A DNA stretch of 18,183 bases, taken from Bacteroidales bacterium (GTDB lineage: Bacteria > Bacteroidota > Bacteroidia > Bacteroidales > Muribaculaceae). Where the stretch lies: the NCBI GenBank assembly GCA_004557565.1, contig SFGS01000049.1, forward strand, positions 1 through 18,183, in the 5' to 3' direction. Shown here piece after piece: positions 7,203-15,056 of the stretch (position 1 is the stretch's first letter; each line of letters begins with the position of its first letter). Made by a program: the position numbers and the translations under genes. Below the pieces are notes generated by a model, which saw only the letters and a program-made list of their open reading frames with translations, was not told the DNA's origin and did not search any database.

Positions 7203-8431
7203 ACTTCTTCAATTTTAAATCCTGCTTGGCGCAAATGCTCCCAAAACAGGGGATATGATTTGCTCACCACCTGTGCATCGTCGATAATCAAACCGGGAAA
7301 ACGAATGGCGGCTGGCGCAAATGCCATTGCCATGCGGTGATCGTGATAGGTGCAGATATGGGGCGAGGCTTCTGCGGCGGTGGTTTCGAAGTGCCAACTG
7401 ATGGCATCGTCGCCCTCCACTTTCACCACATAGCCCAACTTGCGCAATTCTGTGCGCAGAGCCTCCAGGCGGTCGGTTTCTTTGATGCGCAGGGTGCGAA
7501 GCCCTGTGATGCGGAAGGGGCGCCCCATCAGGCACAGCATCACTACAAGGGTTTGCGCAATGTCGGGGGTGCCGCTCAAATCGGCAAAAGTGGAGCAACA
7601 GCAGCCCACGCCGCCATCGCTTCGCAAGTCGAGGTAGCGTCCACACCAATTCCCCGTCACACCCATCTGCGACATCAGTTCGGCTATGCGGCTATCGCCC
7701 TGCAAACTCTGTGGCTCGAGCCCTTTGAGCGTGATGCGCGACTGTGGCACAATGGCTTGCATCGCCCACCAGTAACTCGCTGCGCTCCAGTCGGCTTCCA
7801 CAGTGAAATCGAGCGCGGTGTATTCACCTGCCGGCACGTGTATCACATTCTCGCGCCACTCGGCTTTCACTCCGTAGCGAGCCATCAGCGCAAGCGTCAT
7901 ATCAATGTAGGGGCGCGACATGATTTCGCCCTCTATCGTGAGCGTGATGCCACCAATCACAGGAGCTATCAGCAGAATAGCGGTGATGTACTGCGAACTC
8001 ACACTTCCGCTCACCGTCAGCGCACCACCGTGAAGGCGTGTGCCAGTGATTTTCAGCGGCGGATAGCCCTCAGCCTCCACATATTCAATGTCGGCGCCCA
8101 ACTGGCGCAACGCATCTACCAGCACCCCGATAGGCCGCTGGCGCATACGCTCCGTGCCGTCGATCACCACTTCCCTACCCTCGCGAGTGGCAAAATATGC
8201 CGTGAGAAAACGCATCGCAGTGCCAGCCGCACCGATGTTCACCTCCGAGGCATCGGGCTGAGCCAACGCCGAAAGCACCGCATCGGTGTCGTCGCACTGC
8301 GCAAGGTTAGAGAGCCTGCCTGGCGTAGCGCAAAGCGCATTCAGCAGCAACACACGATTGCTGATACTCTTCGAAGCCGGCAAATCAATCTCGCCCTCAA
8401 TCCTCCGCGGCGCAATAATACGATAATTCAT
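7199..8431 (-). CDS. aroA: 3-phosphoshikimate 1-carboxyvinyltransferase (EPSP synthase)
   Basis: This cytoplasmic enzyme of the shikimate pathway transfers enolpyruvyl from PEP to shikimate-3-phosphate. The 410 residues cover both inside-out alpha/beta domains. Diagnostic motifs are LPASKSISNR (Lys21, Ser22, Arg26 for substrate binding), GAAGTAMRFLT (about 67-77), DGTERMRQRP (about 91-100), the central SGSVSSQYITAILL, and RTLRIKETDRLEALRTELRKLG near the C-terminus. Length is slightly below the 427 of E. coli AroA, as in other Bacteroidota. I chose the ATG at 8431 (MNYRIIAP) over an in-frame GTG at 8437, because the GTG lies inside the -7 promoter element. It is the first gene of the minus-strand operon, and its stop codon overlaps the next start. 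Confidence 0.96.
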   Translation of the reverse strand: MNYRIIAPRRIEGEIDLPASKSISNRVLLLNALCATPGRLSNLAQCDDTDAVLSALAQPDASEVNIGAAGTAMRFLTAYFATREGREVVIDGTERMRQRPIGVLVDALRQLGADIEYVEAEGYPPLKITGTRLHGGALTVSGSVSSQYITAILLIAPVIGGITLTIEGEIMSRPYIDMTLALMARYGVKAEWRENVIHVPAGEYTALDFTVEADWSAASYWWAMQAIVPQSRITLKGLEPQSLQGDSRIAELMSQMGVTGNWCGRYLDLRSDGGVGCCCSTFADLSGTPDIAQTLVVMLCLMGRPFRITGLRTLRIKETDRLEALRTELRKLGYVVKVEGDDAISWHFETTAAEASPHICTYHDHRMAMAFAPAAIRFPGLIIDDAQVVSKSYPLFWEHLRQAGFKIEEV

Positions 8432-8436
8432 ACCCA

Positions 8437-8470
8437 CAAAGTTACAAATTTTTCCCCAACCAGTATCAGA
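8437..8470 (-). promoter_or_regulatory. Predicted promoter of the aroA operon
   Basis: On the minus strand TAACTTTG (8444-8437) matches TAnnTTTG exactly. A partial -33 element (TCTG, 8470-8467) lies about 22 bp upstream. The ATG of aroA begins only five bases beyond the -7 box, so the predicted transcript would start at or within a few bases of the start codon, an essentially leaderless mRNA. It would drive aroA, the Cys-cluster protein, the permease and porW. Confidence 0.55.
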
Positions 8471-8639
8471 TTTCAGAAATTAGACGTTATAAATTAGAAT
8501 TAAGAGGTTAGATTTTCTGAAGTGATGGTTTTATAAGGTATATTCATAGTGGATTTTTAACAGAATGAAGATTAAACATAGGTATTTTTTAGGAAAGGAT
8601 GATTTGGGTGGAAAATTTTTGATAAAATGTTAGGAAAAT

Positions 8640-8670
8640 GTTGTTTTTTGCGAAAAAATGTATAATTTTG
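8640..8670 (+). promoter_or_regulatory. Predicted promoter of the GLUG-repeat gene
   Basis: TAATTTTG at 8663-8670 fits TAnnTTTG, and GTTG at 8640-8643 stands 19 bp upstream, the usual -33 spacing in Bacteroidota. The predicted 5' leader to the ATG at 8768 is about 90 nt and A/T-rich, ending in a T/C run without a Shine-Dalgarno sequence, as is normal in this phylum. Confidence 0.55.
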
Positions 8671-8767
8671 CGTGGGTAGGAGAAAATTTATATACCCCCA
8701 TATACACTATGATTTTATCCTATTATACTATAACTTTCTGTTTATTAACTAATTAATTTTTTCCTCT

Positions 8768-11700
8768 ATGACGAAGAAGTTACTATTCTGCCTGCTTACG
8801 TGTGCAGTGGCCTTCTGGGCTAACACTGGGCGGGCGCAGTCATTTGAGCAAACGGCACAGTTATTGAAAGCCGGTTTCGAAGCCAGCCCTACGGCAACTG
8901 TGACGCAAACCACAATGACTCAGCACGACGCGGAAGCCGTAAAGGAGTTTGAAACCCAAATTGCTGTGGCAAAGGGTCTCAAATCTGCCGAGAGGTCAAG
9001 CGCCGGTAAAGAAGTGAACGCCACTGGAGAAAAGGCTATGACTCTGCTGAAGCAGAAGTTTGAGCCCGGATCTTGGCAAGTGACTAACGTAAAGGGTGCC
9101 CGCCGTGTGGCAAAGGCTCCATCTGCGATGCCAGATGTGCTCAATGCCGCCGAATACGACACTCAGTATTCCGACGGCGCAACCGTTGTGAGCGGCGTGG
9201 TGACCATCAAGAAGGTGGACGACTCTCACGCTGTGCTCTACAACCTTTGGGGCGTGCCCGACACGCTGCAATGCACCTACGACCTGGCTGCTGGCACCGT
9301 AGCCATCACCCCATGTAAAATCTACGACCATTCGACATACGGTCCAATCTGGGCTTGCTCGATGGATTTGGCAAACCGTGTTTACAGCACCACCACTCCT
9401 ATCACCGGTACAATCGCTGCCGACGGCACCATCACTCTCGGTGCTTGGGGCGTGCTTGTGGTGACTGGCGAATCGAAGGGTGGCTCGTTTGGCATATTCA
9501 CAAAGAGTGTGTTTAAACCCACCAATGCCACCATTAGCGAGGTGATTTACGACGGCAAGAAGGTGACCAACACCGACTCGGTGCGCACCTATCCTGTGTA
9601 TATCAACCAGACCTACGACAATGAGGTGGAAATCGTGAATTTCACCGGCAATGGTGCTGTGGTGAAAATGCGTCTGAAAGCCGACAAATCGACAAGCATT
9701 TCTCCACAACTTATCTTCACCAACGCTATGTATGGCCCATTCAACTGCTATCCTGCTGACTGGGCTAAGAGCAAGACTGCACAAAAAGGCAATATCAATG
9801 GTGCTGGCACCGACACCCAAATCACCTTTGGTAACTATGGTGTTTTCTGTGTGGGTTCACAATCCCTTCGCTCACTTGGTGTGCTCTCTGCCACCCTCGA
9901 CTTCAATAGCGGCGTAGTCACTTATCCTACCGCCACAGCACAAGACTGGACTGGCGAAGGCACTAAGGCGTCGCCATACGTCATCACCACAGCTTCACAA
10001 CTCAACGCCTTTGCCGAAGACGTAAGTGCAGGCAACGACTACAAGGATAAATATGTGAAACTGGGTGCCGACATCGACATGAGCACTTCCACTCTTGCCT
10101 TCACTCCTGTGGGCACAAGCGAGGAAACTCCATTCCGTGGCTCATTCGATGGTGCTAACTACACTGTTAAGAACCTCAAAATCGCCGTTGGTGCTGAAAA
10201 CTATCAAGGTCTGTTCGGTTATGCCGACAGCGTGAGCAGCATCAGCAATTTGAAGATGCTCGATGCCAACATCAGCACAGGTGGCGAATACACCGGCACC
10301 GTGGCAGGCTGGTGTTCAGGCGTCATGGTCAACATCAACGTAGAAGGTAGCGTAATCAAAGCCACTTCCAATGGTGCAGGTGGCGTGGCAGGCTATTTCA
10401 ACGGTCCTAAACTCGAAAACTGCGTGTTCACAGGTGCCATCACAGGTGCAGGTGAAAACGGTGGTATTGCAGGTTCTATCGCAGGTCAAACTGTGGCAAG
10501 CCACCTGCGAGCACACGGTAGCATCACAGTCACCAGTTTAGCTAACACCCTGTGGAAATCGGTTGGTGGTATCGTAGGCACCGCACTCCCTGGCAAGAAC
10601 TGCAGATCTCTCGTCACCGACTGCTACAGCGATATGCAAATCACCTCTAAGGTTCCATCACCTTACGTAGGCGGTGTGGCAGGTTCTGTCAATAACGCTG
10701 CTTTGCAACGCTGCTTCAACGCAGGTCCTATCAGTACCGTATCAGAAACCAGTGGCACAACCACTAAGGGTGCTGTTGGCGGTATTGCAGGTAGCATCTA
10801 TGGCGGCGAAATGTACGACTGCTACAATGGCAACATCGTTATCAACTCGGCAGCCTCTAACAGTGTGGGTGGTGTGATTGGTTATGTAACCACTCCATCA
10901 TACAGCATCAGTTCATCAAATCCTGAAAAGCAGTGGTACAATCTCTCAAAGATTCAACGCTGCCTCAACTATGGCGAAGTTCGCAACCTTGCCACACGCA
11001 ATTCTATGGGTGTGTATGGTGCAACATATCGCGATAGCGTATTCACCAATGTGTATTACGACACCAAGATGGTGGGTGTAATTGCTCCCGACTCTGTTAA
11101 GCACATGGAACTCACCACAGCCCAACTCACCAGCGGCAAGGCTATCGAAGGTCTTGATCCATCAGTATGGGTGTTCACCGAGGGTCTTTACCCACGTCTG
11201 AAAACCTATGCCGATACCAACGCCGCTTACATGAGCGTGGCTCCTATATTCTTCCACGAGAACGACAACGTGTCGAAGGTGCGCAACACTTTCACTCTCT
11301 CTGACAAGAACAACATCATTTGGAAACTTTTCGACGGCAAGACTTTCTCCAACGAAACCACCGGTCTGAAGATTGATGGCAACACCGTGACAGTAAAGAA
11401 CACTTATTCAAACGAAGTGCTTGTGGCACTCTCTTCTGTGGATAAGAGCCAATTTAAGATGTATGCTCTCGCTACCGTCAACCCATCGCTCTTCAGCGGT
11501 TCGGGTACAGAAGCCGACCCATATTTGATTAAGACCAAGGCCGACCTTGAGTCGCTCAACAAGGGTATTTCTGAATATGGTCAAACCTTCAAGGGCGACT
11601 TCTTCAAGCAGGTGAACGATATCGACGCAACCGGCTTCGGTGGCATTGGCATGGGCGGCAACAGCGCACGCCAACTCAACGCCACTTACGACGGTGGCGG

Positions 11701-14700
11701 CTTCGCAATCCACAACCTCAACATCGACGGTGTGGTTTACGGCGACGACGGCAAGGCCGACAGCAAGAATTCGCTCTTGGCAGTATCGTTCATCGGCTTC
11801 GTAGGCGAAAACGGTACAGTGAAGAACCTCACCATGGCAGGCGACTGCTCATTCAAGGCTTACAACTACGCTTCAGGTATCGCAGCCGTGAACTACGGCC
11901 GCGTAATCAACTGTAAGAACTACGCATCTTGCGTCACTTCAACCAGTTACGCAGGTGGCGTGGTGGCTCTCAATCAGCCCGACGCACTTGTGGAAAGTTG
12001 CTACAATGCTGGTCGCATCGTAGCCGGCAGCTCTTACGCAGCCGGTATCGTGGCACAATCAGCAGGTATTGTTCAATATTGCCAAAACGATGGTTTCATC
12101 GTGGGCGATAGCATCGACGCAAGTCACAAGGCTAACGCACAGACCAACATCGCAGGTATCGTGGGCAACGCCGCCTCAAGTTGCGTGATTCGCGGTAACG
12201 TGAACACCGGTGCTGTGTATGGTACTCGTATCGTGGGTGGTATCGCCGTTGCTGCCTCAATGAAGGGCACAATGGAAAACAACCTCAACTACGGTACAGT
12301 GGAACGCTATGATGTAAGCAACGCTGCTCGTGGCGCTATCACAGCAAATGCTCCTGGCGCATCATACGATGTGAGCAACAACTACTACGACGGTCAAATC
12401 GGTTACTACGGTGCCGCAGCAAGTTCTACCGTGCCAAGTGCAAAGGCTGTGAACACAAGCGTGCTCACCAGTGGCAAGGCTCTTGAAGGCTTCGATGCCG
12501 ACCGCTACGACTGGACCGCAGGACTCTACCCTGTAATCAAGGCGTTCAAGAACGAGCCAGCAGCCATCGCCAACCGTAAGATGGTGGTAACATTCGCCGA
12601 CGGACAGAATGCCGACGACGTATATACCGACGCTCAACTCTACAAGGCCGACGACCTGCAATGGACTCTCGCCGATGGCAAGAACTTCACCGCAGCCAAT
12701 GGCGCACTGAAGGTGACCCTCACCGCCGACACCACTTCGCTCCGCGATGTGCTGACCGCTACTGTGGGCAACTACACCAAGAGCATCGCGCTCCGCGCTA
12801 TGCCTAACGTGTTTGAGGGTAAAGGTACAGCCGACGACCCATTCCAAATCAAGACCAAGGACGATATGCTCAAGTTGGCTAAGTTCACCAACACCGAGGC
12901 TTATCCATTCAACGGCCGCTACTTCAAGGTGCTCAACGACATTGACTTCGGCACCACCACTTACGATTGCGTGGGTGTGGACGCTGGTAGCTTCAATGCC
13001 GACTTTGATGGCAATGGCAAGCAATTCCTCAACATCAACAACGTGGTGACAAAGACTGAAGGCAACCGTGCTCTGTTCGGCAACGTAGGTCCTCAAGGCG
13101 CTGTTCACGACCTTATCCTCAAGAGTGGTACCATCACTGGTTATCGCGAAAACGCTGGTATCGCCGGCAAGGTTTACGGTAAGGTTTACAACTGCGACAA
13201 CTATGCCAACATCTACTCTACAAGCAGCTCTGCTGCTGGTATCGTAGGCTATGTGAAGACTGGCGGTTCAGTAGTGAACTGTAAGAACTACGGTATTGTA
13301 AATTCTAAGGGCAACTACATCGCTGGTATCGCCTACAACGTAGAAAAGGGCGCATTGGTAGAAAATTGCGTGAACGACACTCTCATTGGCACCGATGCCA
13401 AGAAGAACTATGTGGCAGGTATCGCTATCTACAACAGCGGTGTGATTCGTAACTGTGTGAACAAGGGCATGATTACCGGTATGACCTCTTTGGCTGGTAT
13501 CGTGGCTGCTTCTAACGGTGGCGACTCTATCCTTTATTGCCACAACGAAGGCGAAATCATTTCCTCTGGCAGCAATGTTGGTGGTATCTTGGGCGGTGGC
13601 AAGCAATCTGCCACTCCAATGGTGATGATTGGCTGTTACAACACCGCTCTTATCACAGGTAAAGGTAATATCGGTGGTGTGGCTGGTCGCCTCTATGAAG
13701 GTTCAGAACTCATCGACTGCTACAACACAGCCGACGTGGTTAGCTCATCATCAAGCGACGTTGGTGGTGTGGCTGGTCAACAAGCATGTCGCAGTGGCTA
13801 TGTGGCACGCATGGTTCGCTGCTACAACACTGGTAACGTGAGTGCCGTAGGTCAATATGTAGGTGGCGTGGTTGGTGACACCGACGACGGTTGCTACTAC
13901 GAAGACTGCTACAACACTGGCGATGTGACCACTGGTGGCAAGTTTGCCGGTGGCTTCTCAGGTGGCATGAGCGGTACAGCTGTCAACTGCTACAACACTG
14001 GTAACGTAGAAGGCGGCGATTATGGCATTGGCGGTTTCTCAGGCCTTGGCCCTGGCACTATCATCAGCTGCTACAACCTCGGTAATGTAACCTCTACCAC
14101 AACCAAGCCTAACAAGTATGGCGTGGCAGGTGGTCTCTGGGGCTACGGACGCTGCAAGATGTACGACAGCTACAATATGGGTAAGGTGACAGGTAAGGGT
14201 TATGTAGGCGGTATCGCTGGTGGCGTGTTCGACGACTTCACTCTCGTGAACGTGTACAACGCTGGCGAAATTGCTTGCGAAGACGCTACAACCGTGGGCA
14301 ATATCTCCCCTGCTTCTGACAAAGATATGACCCTCACCAACGTGTATTACGACACCGATGTGAACAAGGGCATCGAAGCCACCAGCGTAGATGCAAAGGC
14401 TAAGGGCGTAAGCACCCGCGACCTCGCTCTCTGCAAGGCTCTTGAAAGCGACACAGCATTCTCGATTCTCCCTGGTATGTATCCTACTCTCAAGGCTCAA
14501 GCTCAAAACGAACTCGCTAACTGGTTCGCTGCTGTGCCTGTGGTGGCTGAAGGCGAAGACTACGAGCACGTGCGCTCTGTAATCACTATCGGCACCCCTG
14601 CCGGCACCGTATGGACCACAAGCGACAACTTCGCCATCTACGGCAACCTGTTGAGTGGTAAGGCAGACGGCGAGGGTTGGGCAACCAAGACCCTTGGCGA

Positions 14701-14905
14701 ACGCACCAAGACCTACAAGTTCTTCGTTGAGCAGCCTTCTGGCATTAATGATGTAAACACCGACGCATCAATCGTTAAGAGCCTCTACTTCACCATTAGT
14801 GGTGCAGCTCTCGGCACTCAACGTCCAACCGACGCTGGCGTATATATCGTTAAAGACATCATGAACAACGGTAAGAGTGCAGCACGCAAGATTGTGGTAA
14901 GATAA
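8768..14905 (+). CDS. Giant GLUG-repeat surface protein with T9SS-like sorting tail
   Basis: This predicted secreted, cell-surface protein has 2045 residues and is probably adhesin-like. The signal peptide (1-23) is likely cleaved after GRA. Residues about 70-390 hold two related domains marked by AITPCKIYDHSTYGP...GAWGV and SPQLIFTNAMYGP...GNYGV. Three large modules follow, starting near 395, 905 and 1345. Each opens with F/WxGxGTxxDPYxIKTKxDL and a GxFDGxxxxxxNLxI segment, runs through GLUG repeats (GGIAG...NCYNTGxV; about 27 in all) and, near 780, 1230 and 1880, closes with LTSGKALEG...GLYPxLK and a beta-rich linker. The repeats should form right-handed beta-helices. The tail from about 1988 (SGINDVN...GVYIVKDIMNNGKSAARKIVVR) resembles type A T9SS sorting domains. 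Codons are strongly biased to AAC, GAC, TAC, AAG and GGT, suggesting high expression. Ligand unknown. Confidence 0.88.
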   Translation: MTKKLLFCLLTCAVAFWANTGRAQSFEQTAQLLKAGFEASPTATVTQTTMTQHDAEAVKEFETQIAVAKGLKSAERSSAGKEVNATGEKAMTLLKQKFEPGSWQVTNVKGARRVAKAPSAMPDVLNAAEYDTQYSDGATVVSGVVTIKKVDDSHAVLYNLWGVPDTLQCTYDLAAGTVAITPCKIYDHSTYGPIWACSMDLANRVYSTTTPITGTIAADGTITLGAWGVLVVTGESKGGSFGIFTKSVFKPTNATISEVIYDGKKVTNTDSVRTYPVYINQTYDNEVEIVNFTGNGAVVKMRLKADKSTSISPQLIFTNAMYGPFNCYPADWAKSKTAQKGNINGAGTDTQITFGNYGVFCVGSQSLRSLGVLSATLDFNSGVVTYPTATAQDWTGEGTKASPYVITTASQLNAFAEDVSAGNDYKDKYVKLGADIDMSTSTLAFTPVGTSEETPFRGSFDGANYTVKNLKIAVGAENYQGLFGYADSVSSISNLKMLDANISTGGEYTGTVAGWCSGVMVNINVEGSVIKATSNGAGGVAGYFNGPKLENCVFTGAITGAGENGGIAGSIAGQTVASHLRAHGSITVTSLANTLWKSVGGIVGTALPGKNCRSLVTDCYSDMQITSKVPSPYVGGVAGSVNNAALQRCFNAGPISTVSETSGTTTKGAVGGIAGSIYGGEMYDCYNGNIVINSAASNSVGGVIGYVTTPSYSISSSNPEKQWYNLSKIQRCLNYGEVRNLATRNSMGVYGATYRDSVFTNVYYDTKMVGVIAPDSVKHMELTTAQLTSGKAIEGLDPSVWVFTEGLYPRLKTYADTNAAYMSVAPIFFHENDNVSKVRNTFTLSDKNNIIWKLFDGKTFSNETTGLKIDGNTVTVKNTYSNEVLVALSSVDKSQFKMYALATVNPSLFSGSGTEADPYLIKTKADLESLNKGISEYGQTFKGDFFKQVNDIDATGFGGIGMGGNSARQLNATYDGGGFAIHNLNIDGVVYGDDGKADSKNSLLAVSFIGFVGENGTVKNLTMAGDCSFKAYNYASGIAAVNYGRVINCKNYASCVTSTSYAGGVVALNQPDALVESCYNAGRIVAGSSYAAGIVAQSAGIVQYCQNDGFIVGDSIDASHKANAQTNIAGIVGNAASSCVIRGNVNTGAVYGTRIVGGIAVAASMKGTMENNLNYGTVERYDVSNAARGAITANAPGASYDVSNNYYDGQIGYYGAAASSTVPSAKAVNTSVLTSGKALEGFDADRYDWTAGLYPVIKAFKNEPAAIANRKMVVTFADGQNADDVYTDAQLYKADDLQWTLADGKNFTAANGALKVTLTADTTSLRDVLTATVGNYTKSIALRAMPNVFEGKGTADDPFQIKTKDDMLKLAKFTNTEAYPFNGRYFKVLNDIDFGTTTYDCVGVDAGSFNADFDGNGKQFLNINNVVTKTEGNRALFGNVGPQGAVHDLILKSGTITGYRENAGIAGKVYGKVYNCDNYANIYSTSSSAAGIVGYVKTGGSVVNCKNYGIVNSKGNYIAGIAYNVEKGALVENCVNDTLIGTDAKKNYVAGIAIYNSGVIRNCVNKGMITGMTSLAGIVAASNGGDSILYCHNEGEIISSGSNVGGILGGGKQSATPMVMIGCYNTALITGKGNIGGVAGRLYEGSELIDCYNTADVVSSSSSDVGGVAGQQACRSGYVARMVRCYNTGNVSAVGQYVGGVVGDTDDGCYYEDCYNTGDVTTGGKFAGGFSGGMSGTAVNCYNTGNVEGGDYGIGGFSGLGPGTIISCYNLGNVTSTTTKPNKYGVAGGLWGYGRCKMYDSYNMGKVTGKGYVGGIAGGVFDDFTLVNVYNAGEIACEDATTVGNISPASDKDMTLTNVYYDTDVNKGIEATSVDAKAKGVSTRDLALCKALESDTAFSILPGMYPTLKAQAQNELANWFAAVPVVAEGEDYEHVRSVITIGTPAGTVWTTSDNFAIYGNLLSGKADGEGWATKTLGERTKTYKFFVEQPSGINDVNTDASIVKSLYFTISGAALGTQRPTDAGVYIVKDIMNNGKSAARKIVVR
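13620..14210 (+). repeat. DNA-level repeats within GLUG module 3
   Basis: Units of about 81-90 bp are still similar at the DNA level here. TGCTACAACACTGGTAACGT occurs at 13820-13839 and 13988-14007, its first 14 bases also at 13907-13920. GGTGGTGTGGCTGGTC occurs at 13673-13688 and 13763-13778. The units encode DCYNTGDV/NCYNTGNV turns of the beta-helix. Closely similar DNA suggests recent unit duplication or gene conversion in this part compared with modules 1 and 2. Confidence 0.7.
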
Positions 14906-14936
14906 TCCACCGTGCTCCACGCACTCCCAACAAACA

Positions 14937-14974
14937 GGGGAGCGGCTCCACCAAAAGCCGCTCCCCATTTTTTT
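14937..14974 (+). terminator. Strong intrinsic terminator of the GLUG gene
   Basis: GGGGAGCGGCT (14937-14947) pairs perfectly with AGCCGCTCCCC (14956-14966) around an eight-base loop, followed by A and seven Ts. It begins 31 bp past the stop codon and is the clearest terminator in the window, implying the downstream regulator gene has its own promoter. Confidence 0.92.
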
Positions 14975-14984
14975 GCGATCTTTT

Positions 14985-15008
14985 GAAATCACGCTATAGC
15001 GTGATTTC
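14985..15008. promoter_or_regulatory. Perfect 24-bp palindrome upstream of the AraC-type gene
   Basis: GAAATCACGCTA at 14985-14996 is followed directly by its exact reverse complement at 14997-15008. It ends 23 bp before the -7 element of the regulator gene, so it covers roughly -36 to -60 of that promoter, a fitting place for an operator. Alternatively it is a REP-type repeat, since its ATCACG/CGTGAT core echoes the hairpins at 4-96, or a second 3'-end hairpin for the GLUG mRNA. Confidence 0.6.
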
Positions 15009-15031
15009 TGTGTAATTTGGGGATTTTTTCA

Positions 15032-15039
15032 TATATTTG
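15032..15039 (+). promoter_or_regulatory. Predicted -7 promoter element of the AraC-type gene
   Basis: TATATTTG matches TAnnTTTG exactly. The predicted transcript starts near 15044, about 13 nt before the ATG at 15057. This makes the in-frame GTG at 15039 untenable as a start because it lies in the promoter. No convincing -33 element is seen at the usual distance, so an activator may be needed. Confidence 0.5.
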
Positions 15040-15056
15040 TGGGGCGAACAGATTAT

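Larger units (their letters stand above)
8432..8767. other. Divergent intergenic region (aroA operon / GLUG gene)
   Basis: These 336 bp are strongly A/T-rich and hold no ORF of note. They contain the aroA promoter (8437-8470) and the promoter of the GLUG gene (8641-8670). Between them (about 8471-8640) I see no hairpin or repeat that stands out. Confidence 0.6.

Noticed and set aside
10260..14210. Regularly spaced repeats in the GLUG gene as a CRISPR array or tandem satellite
   Set aside because: The periodicity follows an intact reading frame and encodes the GLUG protein repeat. Spacing and sequence vary as expected for coding repeats.
15039..15056. GTG at 15039 as the start of the AraC-type gene
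   Set aside because: The GTG begins at the last base of the -7 promoter box, and the six extra residues are not needed for the membrane domain. ATG at 15057 is preferred.
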